NCBI RefSeq assembly: GCF_033170385.1
Contig: NZ_CP126170.1
Span: forward strand, 2,442,001-2,506,000
DNA from: Xanthomonas rydalmerensis
GTDB lineage: Bacteria; Pseudomonadota; Gammaproteobacteria; Xanthomonadales; Xanthomonadaceae
Length of the DNA stretch: 64,000 nt
Direction of reading: 5' to 3'
The stretch's first letter is position 1; every line of letters begins with the position of its first letter. The position numbers and the translations under genes were made by a program. The notes beneath the pieces were generated by a model. That model searched no databases, had not been told where the DNA came from, and worked only from the letters and a program-made list of their open reading frames with translations. This document shows, one piece after another, positions 28,595 through 37,449 of the stretch.

Positions 28595-29245
28595 TCAGCC
28601 CTGCACCGGAGTGATCGTGGCGTCCTCTGCCTCGTAGGTGGCATTGGCGATATCCGCCTTGAAGTCGGCCAGATGCAGCCGCCCCTGCAGGTGGAACGGG
28701 TCCCACAACTCGGGCACGTCGATCGGGGTGCGTAGCACCACGTGCAGGATCTGGTTCGGTGGCGGCGGTGGTACGTGGATGCAGGCGCCATAGAACGGAA
28801 CGAACAGCAGTTCGCTGACCTTGCCCTCGTCGTCGCTTTCCAGCGGCACCACGTAGCCGTCCAGGGCGAAGCGTTTGCCTTCCAGCCCCTTCACCACTTG
28901 CGAGGAACCGAACTGCGCGGCGCGTTGGGTGCCGGAATGGTCGATCGGCATGCCGTTGACCACGGACGGGCCATCGTCGACCGGCGCCGCCTGATCCATC
29001 ACCGCGGCGTCGCCGCGCCAGGCCGCGCTGATCCGCGGCGGTGGGCGCTGGTAGATGTCGTTGGCCGGCGCCAGTTGTTCCCAGCGTTCCACTGTGTCCG
29101 GGACGGCGTCGGCGGCTGCGGTCGCGTGCGTCGCTACCGGTGATGGTGTCGGCGTGGCGTCCGGCTGCTTCCCGCCGTCACCGTGACAGGCCGCCAGCAG
29201 GCATAGCACCGCAACCAGCGGGAAATGGCGATCAGCCCTTTTCAT
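28595..29245 (-). CDS. DUF3299 lipoprotein, copy 2 (ZrgE-like)
   Basis: A 216-residue secreted lipoprotein (lipobox LLAAC, Cys about 20). After a Pro/Thr/Ala linker comes the DUF3299 core: ALDGYVVPLESDDEGKVSELL and FVPFYGACIHVPPPPPNQI. The Cys-Ile-His-Val and Pro run are characteristic. In Vibrio cholerae two DUF3299 proteins are part of the ZrgABCDE zinc-uptake system. It overlaps the preceding paralogue by 14 bases. Confidence 0.85.
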   Translation of the reverse strand: MKRADRHFPLVAVLCLLAACHGDGGKQPDATPTPSPVATHATAAADAVPDTVERWEQLAPANDIYQRPPPRISAAWRGDAAVMDQAAPVDDGPSVVNGMPIDHSGTQRAAQFGSSQVVKGLEGKRFALDGYVVPLESDDEGKVSELLFVPFYGACIHVPPPPPNQILHVVLRTPIDVPELWDPFHLQGRLHLADFKADIANATYEAEDATITPVQG

Positions 29246-29828
29246 AGGGATGCAGGCTGGCCTGCTCCATCGTGTAGGCGGTGCCGGCGAGTTCGCCGTG
29301 GAGGGTTTCGGCGCGCAGTTGGCCGGTCAGGTAGAACGGGCTGTACATGTCCGGCGGGTCGATCGGGGTGTCCAGGCGCACATGCACGATCTGGTTCGGC
29401 GGCGGTGGCGGCACGTGGATGCAGGCGCCGTAGTACGGCACGAACAGGAACTCGCGCACGCGGCCGGCATCGTCGCTGTCCAGCGGCACCACATAGCCCG
29501 GCAGGCGCACTTTGCGCGCCAGCACGGCGGCCACGGTGTTGTAGGTGCCGGTCTGCGGCATCGCACGCTTGCCGGTGTGGTTGACCGGCGCCTCATCGCT
29601 GTTTTCCAGCGCCTTCAGCTCGGCCGGTGGCAGCATCGCGCTCCAGTCCAGCTCGCGATAGCCGTCGGCGTCGGGCTCGCCCAGCGGCGGGTTGATCGCT
29701 GCATCGCTAGCCGGCATTGGCTGCGTCGCCGCTGTTGCCTGCGCTTTTTTCGGAGCGGCGGGTTGCGGCTGCCGGCCGCAGCCGCACAGCACCGCGATCG
29801 CCAGTATGGAAAGGATCCAGCGCGTCAT
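29232..29828 (-). CDS. DUF3299 lipoprotein, copy 1 (ZrgD-like)
   Basis: A 198-residue lipoprotein (lipobox VLCGC) with the same DUF3299 core as its neighbour: LPGYVVPLDSDDAGRVREFL and FVPYYGACIHVPPPPPNQI. The pair clearly arose by duplication. I chose the ATG at 29828 because it starts the lipoprotein signal and lies 2 bases after the permease stop. Probably periplasmic, handling zinc or assembling the transporter (inference from the Vibrio system). Confidence 0.87.
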   Translation of the reverse strand: MTRWILSILAIAVLCGCGRQPQPAAPKKAQATAATQPMPASDAAINPPLGEPDADGYRELDWSAMLPPAELKALENSDEAPVNHTGKRAMPQTGTYNTVAAVLARKVRLPGYVVPLDSDDAGRVREFLFVPYYGACIHVPPPPPNQIVHVRLDTPIDPPDMYSPFYLTGQLRAETLHGELAGTAYTMEQASLHPYEKG

Positions 29829-29830
29829 GC

Positions 29831-31090
29831 TCACAGCTCCGGCGACAGGCCATCGGCCAGGGTGCGGCGATAGGCCAGCAGGGCCGGCACGATGCCGGCG
29901 AGCACGCCGGCCAGCAGCACGCAGCCGAGCCAGCCCCACTCCGCGGCGCTAGGCGCGATGCGGTTGAGCGCCAGTCCGAAATGATCGAGCACCCAGCCAC
30001 GCGCCAGCCAGCTGGCTGCGGTCACCACCAACAGCGCCAGCGTGCACGACACCACGGTGACCAGCCCGGCCTCGAACAACAGCAGCCAGGCGATGTCGCG
30101 CGGCCGTGCGCCGACCGCGCGCAGGATCGCCATCTCGCGCCGGCGCTCCTGCAGCGTGGCCACCAGCAACGCGACCATCGACACCAGGCCGAGCAGCACT
30201 ACCAGCGAGGCGATCATGCGCAAGGCACCTTCGGCGGTGCCCAGCGTGCCCCAGAGCTGCTGCAGGGTGACGCCCGGCATGATCGCCAGCATCGCTTCTT
30301 CCGGGTACTCGTTGATCCGCCGCTGCACCGAGAAGGTGGCGATGCGGGTCTTCAGGCCGAGCATGAAGGCGGTGATGGTGGCCGGGGTCAGGTCCATCGC
30401 CCGCGCCTGCGCCGCGCTGACGTGCTGGCCCGGCAGGCGCACGCCGGAATGCCAGTCGATATGGATCGCTTCGATCGCCTGCAGCGACACCAGCACGCTG
30501 GAGTCCACCGGCGTGCCGGTGCGGCGCAGGATGCCGACGATCCGGAACGGCTTGTCGGCATGGGTGGCCAGGCTGATGCGTCCGGTGCCGTGGGTCAGCA
30601 CGATCTCGTCGCCCAGGTGGCGGCCGAGCGCGGCGGCGACGTCGGCGCCGATCACCGCATCGTAGAGGTCGTCGAATGCCCTGCCCTGCGCGAACGCCAG
30701 GGGATGCTTGGCGCCGTAGTGATAGTGCTCGAAGAATCCGGTGCTGGTGCCGACCACGCGGTAGCCGCGGTAGGAATCGCCCAGCGACAGCGGTACCGCC
30801 CATTTCACCTCGGGCATCGCGCTCAGGTCCTGGTAGCTCTTCCAGGAGACGTTATTGGTGGCGTCGCCGATATGGAACACCGAGTACAGCAACAGGTTGA
30901 CCGGGCCCGAGCGCGCGCCGACGATCAGGTCGGTGCCCGACACTGTGCTGGCGAAACCCTCGTGTGCCTGCGTGCGGATCCGCTCCACGCCCAGCAGCAG
31001 CGTCACGCTCAGGGTGATCACCAGCACGGTCAACGCCACGCCCAGGCGCCGGCTGCGCAGGCTGGCCAGGGCAAGCTTCAATAGGGTCAT
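29831..31090 (-). CDS. FtsX/MacB-type ABC transporter permease (zinc-type operon)
   Basis: A 419-residue inner-membrane protein of the FtsX-fold class. One N-terminal helix (about 17-37), a large periplasmic domain, and three C-terminal helices (about 285-310, 330-355, 375-400). EMAILRAVGARPRDIAWLLLFEAG is the classical coupling-helix region before the third helix. It overlaps the ATPase gene by 4 bases. With the neighbouring DUF2796 and DUF3299 genes it matches the Zrg zinc system rather than LolCDE or MacB. Confidence 0.9.
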   Translation of the reverse strand: MTLLKLALASLRSRRLGVALTVLVITLSVTLLLGVERIRTQAHEGFASTVSGTDLIVGARSGPVNLLLYSVFHIGDATNNVSWKSYQDLSAMPEVKWAVPLSLGDSYRGYRVVGTSTGFFEHYHYGAKHPLAFAQGRAFDDLYDAVIGADVAAALGRHLGDEIVLTHGTGRISLATHADKPFRIVGILRRTGTPVDSSVLVSLQAIEAIHIDWHSGVRLPGQHVSAAQARAMDLTPATITAFMLGLKTRIATFSVQRRINEYPEEAMLAIMPGVTLQQLWGTLGTAEGALRMIASLVVLLGLVSMVALLVATLQERRREMAILRAVGARPRDIAWLLLFEAGLVTVVSCTLALLVVTAASWLARGWVLDHFGLALNRIAPSAAEWGWLGCVLLAGVLAGIVPALLAYRRTLADGLSPEL

Positions 31091-31800
31091 TGCGCGCCTC
31101 CGGTGCTGGCGCGGTTGAGCGTGGCCAGGTCGGCCTGAGCGTCGAACAGCGGTGCGATCGACGGATCATGGCTGACCACGATCGAACTGGTGCCGCCTTG
31201 CCGGCACTCGGCGAACAGCAGTTGCAGGAAGGCCTGCGCCGCCAACGGGTCGAGCGCGGAGGTGGGCTCGTCGGCGAGCAGCAACGGTGGCCGCGCGATC
31301 AACGCGCGCGCCGCGGCCACGCGTTGCTGCTGGCCGACGCTGAGGCGGGCGGCCGGGCGCGACCACAGCGCCGCCACGTCCAGACCCAGCGCGACCATCA
31401 GCCGCTCGATCTCCGTGTCCAGCGCCGGTGTGCCTGGTGCCAGCCGGCCGCGGCGCGCGGAGAACTGCAGGCCCAGGGCGATGTTGTCGCGGGTGCTGAG
31501 GAACGGCAGCAAGTTGAACTGCTGGAACACCACGCCGCAGTGGTCGGCGCGGAAACGGTCGCGTGCGGCCTTGCGCAACGCCGCCAGGTCCTGCCCGGCG
31601 ACGCGCACGCAGCCGGCGGTAGGCTGCAGCACGCCGGCAATCAACGCCAGCAAGGTGCTCTTGCCCGATCCGCTGGCGCCGCGCAGCAACAGCTGTTGCC
31701 CACGCGGCAGCGCGAACGATGCGATGTCCAGCACCGGGGCGGCGCCACCGGGATAGCCGAAGCGCGCCTCGGTCAGTTCGACGACGGGCTGCTGGTTCAT
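31087..31800 (-). CDS. ABC transporter ATP-binding protein (LolD-like, zinc-type operon)
   Basis: A 237-residue ATPase. Walker A GASGSGKST, Q-loop VVFQQFNLL, signature LSVGQQQRV, Walker B PLLLADEPTS, H-loop IVVSHD. It is MacB/LolD-type by sequence and powers the FtsX-type permease next to it. Overlaps both neighbours by 4 bases. Confidence 0.93.
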   Translation of the reverse strand: MNQQPVVELTEARFGYPGGAAPVLDIASFALPRGQQLLLRGASGSGKSTLLALIAGVLQPTAGCVRVAGQDLAALRKAARDRFRADHCGVVFQQFNLLPFLSTRDNIALGLQFSARRGRLAPGTPALDTEIERLMVALGLDVAALWSRPAARLSVGQQQRVAAARALIARPPLLLADEPTSALDPLAAQAFLQLLFAECRQGGTSSIVVSHDPSIAPLFDAQADLATLNRASTGGAQ

Positions 31801-32333
31801 TCCGGCAATTTCACCCGGGTTTGCCCGGGCACGACCTCGGTGCGGCCCTGCCCGGCCGCGGTGGCGACATCTACCACCGCCGTGTGCAGCCCCGGGAAAC
31901 GCTGTGGCAGCAACACCTGCAGGTGATCGAGTCGCGTCGGCTGGGCGCAGTTGAATGCGTAGTGGGCATGGAATTCTGCATGGCTGTGGCCAGGCTCGTC
32001 CGGATCGGCCATCGCCACGTCGTAGCCCTCGGTGGTGACCTGCGCACTGCGCAGCGAACAGGCCGCCGCGACCGGGAACTGCAACCAGCCCGCACCGCGC
32101 AGGGTGGCGACCGCAGCTTCCAGCCGCTGGCGCTCGCCGGCATCGCGCGCCGGGTGTTCGAAATCGAGGATGCCGATGCCCGGCGCGCTGAGCTGCACGT
32201 CGACGGCCGTGCCATCCACGGCCACTTCCAGGTTGGCCTGGCCGTGCACATGCGGGCCGTGGTGGCGGATCGCAGCGGCGGCGGGCGAACTGGCGAAGAG
32301 GAGCAACAGGATCAGGGGAATGCCAGGTCGCAT
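31797..32333 (-). CDS. DUF2796/ZrgA-like periplasmic zinc-binding protein
   Basis: A 178-residue secreted protein (signal ends SSPAAAA). It is rich in histidine at sites expected for zinc ligands: RHHGPHVHGQANLEVAVDG at the mature N-terminus and GHSHAEFHAHYAF in the middle, the DUF2796 hallmarks. In Vibrio this protein (ZrgA) opens a Zur-regulated zinc-uptake operon with an ABC pair and DUF3299 proteins, exactly the order here. The Vibrio protein has a longer His-rich insert. A candidate Zur site lies 18-40 bases upstream. Confidence 0.88.
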   Translation of the reverse strand: MRPGIPLILLLLFASSPAAAAIRHHGPHVHGQANLEVAVDGTAVDVQLSAPGIGILDFEHPARDAGERQRLEAAVATLRGAGWLQFPVAAACSLRSAQVTTEGYDVAMADPDEPGHSHAEFHAHYAFNCAQPTRLDHLQVLLPQRFPGLHTAVVDVATAAGQGRTEVVPGQTRVKLPE

Positions 32334-32350
32334 AAGGTGCGCATCGGTTG

Positions 32351-32373
32351 AGTTACACTATAACATTAGTGAA
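32351..32373 (-). promoter_or_regulatory. Candidate Zur operator
   Basis: AT-rich island in GC-rich surroundings. It has near-symmetric arms GTTACACTA and TAGTGAAC around TAACAT, and contains TATAACATTA, the core of gammaproteobacterial Zur boxes. It lies immediately upstream of the ZrgA-like gene and also faces the small gene at 32495. Confidence 0.5.
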
Positions 32374-32494
32374 CAATCGATCGCGAGCGCAAGCCTGCCG
32401 TTGCCGTCAGTCAGCCGCGGTTCGCATCCGGCCACCATCGACGTGCGTCGCACGGGGGCTGTGCCGCGGTGGGTGCCGAACTTCAGGGATCTTC

Positions 32495-32725
32495 ATGTCT
32501 TCTTCCATCATTCCCGATAGCTACACCGCGTGGCGCCACTGCATCGAGGTCGACTGCGGCCTGCGATTGGAGCCTGCCTATATCGCGCAACGTATCGCTG
32601 CGCTCAACGACCCCACTGACCATCACACCCAGCAGTTCGTGCGCTGCTGGGGCGAGCCGCATCGCCAGCAGGTGCTGCGGTGGTTTGCGCAGGCGCAGGC
32701 TGCATTCGCCGATGGTCGCGTTTGA
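32495..32725 (+). CDS. Small hypothetical protein (76 aa)
   Basis: Starts MSSSIIPDSYTAWRHCIEVDC and ends QAAFADGRV. CAGGGAT lies 7 bases before the ATG. Soluble and helical, with two Cys and several His (DHHTQQF). Divergent from the zinc-type operon and sharing its control region. Conserved-looking but not recognised; zinc-related expression is only suggested by position. Confidence 0.65.
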   Translation: MSSSIIPDSYTAWRHCIEVDCGLRLEPAYIAQRIAALNDPTDHHTQQFVRCWGEPHRQQVLRWFAQAQAAFADGRV

Positions 32726-33107
32726 ACCCTCTCGCATGGCGCGACGCGGTCGCGGGTGCCGTTGGACCGAGATGCGTTTCTTCTGCAACCGCTGCTCGGC
32801 CGGGCGTGTCGGTCGCGGCGTAGCCCTGCATGGCAACGTCCTGATCCAATGCGGGCAGTGAGTCGTCAAGCGATGGAGGTCGGCCCCGACCGGCGCGCGC
32901 ATCGGCGGCGCGCTCTACCCTGACCCGCTGACCCGCTGACGCGCCTGGACAGGGCCGCGCCAAGCTATCCGGAACCCATCGGCACCGGGGCATCTCACTG
33001 ACACGTGCGTTGCAGCAACGGGCTGCCAAGCTACGACGGCTGCCGGTAGCATGCACGCGCATCGCCACCCGGCGTCCACTTCCCAAGCTCCCGCAAGGAC
33101 ACCCAAC
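32726..33107. other. Mostly gene-free stretch with one Cys-rich mini-ORF
   Basis: About 380 bases without a clear gene. A short frame (ATG 32736 or 32772 to stop 32861) would encode a peptide with CNRC and a later Cys plus one His, possibly a zinc-ribbon remnant. No ribosome site stands out. The rest shows no motif I recognise. Confidence 0.4.
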
Positions 33108-34388
33108 GTGCCTCTCGCTTCCATCGCCAGCGCGCATCGCGCACGCCGTTTCCTGTCCGCCGCCATGGTCTGCCTGCTGCTGTCGGCAGCCACCGGTGCC
33201 GAGGCCCGGCCGCAGCCCTCGCAGTTCCAGATCGTCGAGAGCGTGCCCGAGGCCAGCGTCTACGGCGAACCCGGGGTGCCGCGCACCCAGCAGACCTGGC
33301 TGGCGATGATCAACGGGGCCAAACAGCGTATCGACATCGCCGCGTTCTACATCTCCGAGAAGCCCGGTACCGGACTGACGCCGGTACTGGACGCGCTGGC
33401 CGCCCGCGCCCGGGCCGGGGTGGCGGTGCACCTGCTGGTCGACCACACCTTCCTGGCCAAGAACCCGGACAGCGTCGCCTGGCTGGGCAAGGTGCCGGGT
33501 ATCACCGTGCGGGTGCTGCCGGTCGATACGCTGACCGGCGGCGTGCTGCACGCCAAGTACATGATCGTCGACGATGCCAGCGTGTTCGTCGGCAGCCAGA
33601 ACTGGGACTGGCGGGCGCTGGAGCAGATCCACGAGATCGGGGCGCGCATCGACGATGCACGCTTCGCCAGGACCTTCGCCGCCAGCTTCGACTACAGCTG
33701 GCGCCTGGCCGACGAGGGCGATCTGGCCAAGGCGCAGGCGCGTGGCGTGCTGCCGCCGGACTTCGTTCCGGTCACCGCCACCGATCCGGTGCTGCTGGAA
33801 GCCGGCAGCGACGCGCCGCTGATCGCCTACCCCGCCTTCAGCCCGCCGGCGCTGCAGCCGGCGTGGGTCAGCGCCGAGGAGCCGGCGTTGGTCGAGATGA
33901 TCCGCGCCAGCCAGCATGCGCTGCGCATCCAGGTGATGACGCTCTCGGCGATCCGCAGCTTCGGCCCCAAGGGCTGGTGGGCGCCGGTCGACAGCGCCAT
34001 CCGCGATGCCGCCGCGCGCAGCGTGCAGGTGCACATCATCGTCGCCGACTGGGCGCTGCGCGAACCGATGCAGGCGTATCTGAAGAGCCTGGCCGCGCTG
34101 CCGAACATCACGGTGAAGTTCAGCCGTCTGCCGCCGGCGCCGCAGGGCTTCATTCCCTACGCGCGGGTCGAGCACGCCAAGTACGCGGTGGCCGACGACC
34201 GCAGCAGCGTGATCGGCACCGGCAACTGGGAATGGAGCTACTTCAACACCGCGGTGGATGCTTCGGTGTTCGTCAAGGGCAAGGGCCCGGCCGAAACGCT
34301 GACGCGGATCTTCGACCGTGACTGGAACGGTCCCTACGTGACGACGCTGCAGCCCGGCCAGAACTACGAGGCGCCGCGTACCGAGTAG
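33108..34388 (+). CDS. Secreted phospholipase D-family protein
   Basis: A 426-residue exported enzyme with two HKD motifs: LHAKYMIVDDASVFVGSQNW (about residue 147) and VEHAKYAVADDRSSVIGTGN (about 355). The WDW/WEW after each GSxNW/GTGNW resembles the PLD3/PLD4-like branch. The family hydrolyses phosphodiesters of phospholipids or nucleic acids via a phospho-His intermediate. I chose the GTG at 33108: AAGGA lies 8 bases upstream and it starts a normal signal peptide ending GAEA. An in-frame ATG at 33051 would add 19 residues. Stands alone. Likely envelope or extracellular. Confidence 0.9.
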   Translation: MPLASIASAHRARRFLSAAMVCLLLSAATGAEARPQPSQFQIVESVPEASVYGEPGVPRTQQTWLAMINGAKQRIDIAAFYISEKPGTGLTPVLDALAARARAGVAVHLLVDHTFLAKNPDSVAWLGKVPGITVRVLPVDTLTGGVLHAKYMIVDDASVFVGSQNWDWRALEQIHEIGARIDDARFARTFAASFDYSWRLADEGDLAKAQARGVLPPDFVPVTATDPVLLEAGSDAPLIAYPAFSPPALQPAWVSAEEPALVEMIRASQHALRIQVMTLSAIRSFGPKGWWAPVDSAIRDAAARSVQVHIIVADWALREPMQAYLKSLAALPNITVKFSRLPPAPQGFIPYARVEHAKYAVADDRSSVIGTGNWEWSYFNTAVDASVFVKGKGPAETLTRIFDRDWNGPYVTTLQPGQNYEAPRTE

Positions 34389-34655
34389 CCTCCGCTGTCG
34401 CGCTGGCGGCATGCCCTTTCAGGGTTGGGCACCCCCGGCCACGCGTATCGGCTACAGGGCGCAACCGAGACCGAAATGCACGATCGCTGCGAGGGTGGTG
34501 CTGCAACGTCGTGCCGCAGCCATCCCCACGAAGCCTTAACCACCGCGGCCTATGCTAGCCCCGCGCTGGAAGACGGCCGCTGTGCCAGGCATTGCCGCAT
34601 GCGTGGCGACAAACGCCTCCGGCTGCGTAAGGATACCCAACAACAAGGAGACGCC

Positions 34656-34937
34656 ATGAAGAAGCTGTACGCACTCGTGTTCGCAGGAAGCTTGCTGGGC
34701 CTCGCCTCGCCGGCCTTCGCCGAGGTCGCCAATCTCACCAACAGCGCGGACGGTGCCAACCGCGAAGCCGGCATCGCCGCGGTCAAGAAGAAGTTGCAGG
34801 AGGCCTGCACGTCGCGCAAGGGCACGCCGGATCCCAACTCGTTCGAGGTGGTGTTCGAAAAGACCAGCCAGAATCCGGACGTCCCCAAGCCGTACTACGT
34901 GGATGGAAAGATGAAGTGCGACATCCCGCAGGGGTGA
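34656..34937 (+). CDS. Small secreted protein (93 aa)
   Basis: Strong ribosome site (AAGGAG, 7 bases before the ATG), signal peptide MKKLYALVFAGSLLGLASPAFA, then a lysine-rich mature domain with two cysteines (EACTSRKGTPDPN; MKCDIPQG), possibly disulphide-bonded. Its own terminator follows. No recognised family. The 267 bases upstream (34389-34655) hold no other gene. Confidence 0.8.
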   Translation: MKKLYALVFAGSLLGLASPAFAEVANLTNSADGANREAGIAAVKKKLQEACTSRKGTPDPNSFEVVFEKTSQNPDVPKPYYVDGKMKCDIPQG

Positions 34938-34978
34938 GTTGGACGTCAGGTGGACTTACACCACCTGAGTTTGAATGC

Positions 34979-35012
34979 GAACGAGGCCTCGCTTGCGGGG
35001 TCCTCGTTTTTT
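34979..35012 (+). terminator. Rho-independent terminator
   Basis: The stem AACGAGG/CCTCGTT with a GC-rich apical part is followed by six T. It lies about 45 bases after the stop of the small secreted protein. Confidence 0.85.
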
Positions 35013-35039
35013 GTGAGTGTGCCGAGCACGCACGCTCCG

Positions 35040-35480
35040 TCAGCTGCCAATGAAAATCGACGGCAGTTCCACCGATGGTCTGCAACGCAAGTAATTGCGA
35101 TCACGGTCCAGGGCCTGCTCCCAGCCGTTGCCCACTTTGCGGATCACGCGCCCCTCCGAGCAGGAAACACCGGCGGCACGGGCTTCGGCAGTGCCCAGTG
35201 CAGGAATATCGAGCTGGATCCGGGATGCCCTCGGTCGGCCGAAGGTATGGGCCAGGTTCTCCTGCATGGAGAAGTCCACGTGTTCGCAATAGGCATGCGT
35301 CCAGGGCCGCGGATCGTTTGCCAGCAGCTTGCGGCAATCCAGGCGTGGAATCGGGGCGACGTTGCGCTGCGGGTTCACACGCTCGATGCCCCGCCCGATC
35401 GCGGAACGCGTTTGCGCGGATGCGGTCACCGAGACGGCGATAAGGAGCAGCCCTGCAGCTACCCGTTGAATGACGTCCAT
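35040..35480 (-). CDS. Secreted hypothetical protein (146 aa)
   Basis: I chose the ATG at 35480, preceded by GGGGGAG. The signal peptide ends TASAQTRS. The mature part has four cysteines (LDCRKLL, AYCEHV, VSCSEG, LRCRPS) that could form two disulphides. It converges on the small secreted protein. Family not recognised. Confidence 0.75.
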   Translation of the reverse strand: MDVIQRVAAGLLLIAVSVTASAQTRSAIGRGIERVNPQRNVAPIPRLDCRKLLANDPRPWTHAYCEHVDFSMQENLAHTFGRPRASRIQLDIPALGTAEARAAGVSCSEGRVIRKVGNGWEQALDRDRNYLRCRPSVELPSIFIGS

Positions 35481-35622
35481 GCTCTCCCCCTGTGCGCAGA
35501 GCTTAGCGACGCCCAGCCCATGGCGCTTAGACAAAACCGCGCGCAGCACGCTTAGACCGGCGCATCGGGCTGGCGGCTGGAAACGACAGCGCCCCGGTTC
35601 GCCAGCGCACCGCCGCGGTCGC

Positions 35623-37350
35623 TCAGGACGCGCGATCGGCCAACAGCAGCGGGGCCACAGTCCCGCGTTGCACCATCACGCACTGGTCGGCGATCGCCGT
35701 CAGGCCGAGCCGATGCGACACCACCACAAGAGCGGTCTGCGGCAAGCGGCGCCGCAGCGTCCTCAGGACCTGTTGTTCGGCGATGGCGTCGAGAGCGCTG
35801 GTGGCTTCGTCGAGCAAGGCCACGCGCGGTTGCCGCAGCAGCACCTGGGCCAGCAGCAGCCGCTGCAGTTCACCCCCCGACAGGCGCGCGCCGGCGCCGT
35901 GCGCGGCGGTGTCCAGGCCGGCGCCGCCCTGCAGACGTGCGGCCAGGCCGACGTCGCGCAGGGCCTCCCACATCGCCGCCTCGCTCGCGCTCGGCGCCGC
36001 CCAGGCCAGGCAGTGCCGCACGGTGTGCTGCCAGGGCCGCACGCCCTGGGCGACGTAGGCCAAGGGCTGTAGCGCGGCACGATAGCCGGCGAAGTCGAGC
36101 GCGCGGCCGTCGCAGTGGGCGACGAACTGCGGGGGCGCGACCATGCCGGCCAGCGCATCCATCAGGCTGCTCTTGCCGACCCCGGACGGGCCACTGATCA
36201 GGGTCAGCGTGCCCGGCGCCAGGACCAGATCGGTCAAGGCGACGGCGGCCAGCGGCGGTGCCAGGCCGATGCGTTCGATCTGGATGGCCGCTGGCGCCGC
36301 CGTTTCGGTCGCTGTACTAGGCTGCGCTACCACCGTGGTTGACGGCCCCGGCGCCGGTGCTGGCGTGCCAAGCGCTACATAGCGCTGCCATAGCTCCAGC
36401 GCCGGTGCCGCCGAGCGCAGTTGCTGCACGCTCTGCCGGGTCGAAACCAGGTACGGCAGCAGCCGCCCCAGCAGCAGGCCGACGGTGATCAGCGCACCGC
36501 GATCGATACCGTGCCACATCCCGGCCAGCAGCATGATCGCGGCGACGGCCGCCACCGCCGCCAGTTCCAGCCATAGGCGGCCGGACGCGACCAGCGCCTG
36601 CTGCCGCGCGTAGCCATGGGCGAGCCGACCGGCGATCGCCTCGTAGGCTTCCTGCTCGCGTGCCTCGCGCGCGAACGAACGCACGTGGCGCAGGCGCCGC
36701 GGAAAATCCTCGCTGAGCCAGAACAGCCGGGTCATGTCGGCAACGTACTGGCGGCTGACCCGGGCCTGTTCGTGGGCGGCGATGCGGAAGGCGAGCAGGC
36801 CCAGCGCCAGCAGTGGCGGCAGTGCCAGCACCAGCATGGGCGAGACCAGGAATGCCGCGGCCAGGCTCACCGCCGCGGTGATCGCCGCCACCAGCAGCTG
36901 CAGTAGCGCGCTGAAGCCCTGCACCACGATCTCGACGTTGTAGGTGAGCAGGTTGGCGATTTCCGCCGAGCTGGCATCGGCCAGGGCCGGCAGCGGCGCC
37001 TGCAGCAGCCGCGCATGCACCTGCCGGCGCAGGTCCAGCGCGTGACGGCTGGCCAGGTCCGCGGCCAGTCGCGTCGCCCACCAGCGCAGCAGGGCGAAGC
37101 CGCTGCTGGCGGCGACGAACAGCAGGGTCTGCGCGAGGAAGCCGCTCGGCAATGGCAAGGCGTGCCCGGCCAGGGTCAGTACATGGCTGGGTTGCACCAG
37201 CGGCACCAACGCGACCGCGGCGAGCGCGCCGGCCAGCGCGCCGAGCAGCGACAGCAGCACGTACCAGGCGATGCGAAGCCGCTCGCCGCGACCGAGTACG
37301 GCAATGAAGGCACGCAGCAGGTGCGAGGCTGGATCCGGTCGCGTGCTCAT
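35623..37350 (-). CDS. ABC exporter, fused permease-ATPase
   Basis: A 575-residue half-transporter. Six membrane helices fill about residues 15-310. The nucleotide-binding domain has Walker A GPSGVGKSS, signature LSGGELQRL, Walker B VALLDEATS and H-loop VVVSHR. It looks CydC/lipid-peptide-exporter-like, with a Pro/Thr/Ala linker between the halves. I chose the ATG at 37350; upstream in-frame codons look non-coding. It follows the HprK-like gene by about 100 bases and probably shares its promoter. The likely role is export of a small molecule, lipid or peptide made by this locus (inference). Confidence 0.88.
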   Translation of the reverse strand: MSTRPDPASHLLRAFIAVLGRGERLRIAWYVLLSLLGALAGALAAVALVPLVQPSHVLTLAGHALPLPSGFLAQTLLFVAASSGFALLRWWATRLAADLASRHALDLRRQVHARLLQAPLPALADASSAEIANLLTYNVEIVVQGFSALLQLLVAAITAAVSLAAAFLVSPMLVLALPPLLALGLLAFRIAAHEQARVSRQYVADMTRLFWLSEDFPRRLRHVRSFAREAREQEAYEAIAGRLAHGYARQQALVASGRLWLELAAVAAVAAIMLLAGMWHGIDRGALITVGLLLGRLLPYLVSTRQSVQQLRSAAPALELWQRYVALGTPAPAPGPSTTVVAQPSTATETAAPAAIQIERIGLAPPLAAVALTDLVLAPGTLTLISGPSGVGKSSLMDALAGMVAPPQFVAHCDGRALDFAGYRAALQPLAYVAQGVRPWQHTVRHCLAWAAPSASEAAMWEALRDVGLAARLQGGAGLDTAAHGAGARLSGGELQRLLLAQVLLRQPRVALLDEATSALDAIAEQQVLRTLRRRLPQTALVVVSHRLGLTAIADQCVMVQRGTVAPLLLADRAS

Positions 37351-37449
37351 CGTCGGGTGTCTGCGCCGTGGACCATGAACACCTTGCCTAGCCGACACTC
37401 CGGGACGCCGGCGATGCGCATCGCCGGCACCATCACCATGTGCGAGGAC

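Noticed and set aside
34461..34476. GCAACC followed by GCAC, resembling the ECF motif
   Set aside because: Spacing is 11 rather than 15 bases and the second block lacks the leading G/C match.
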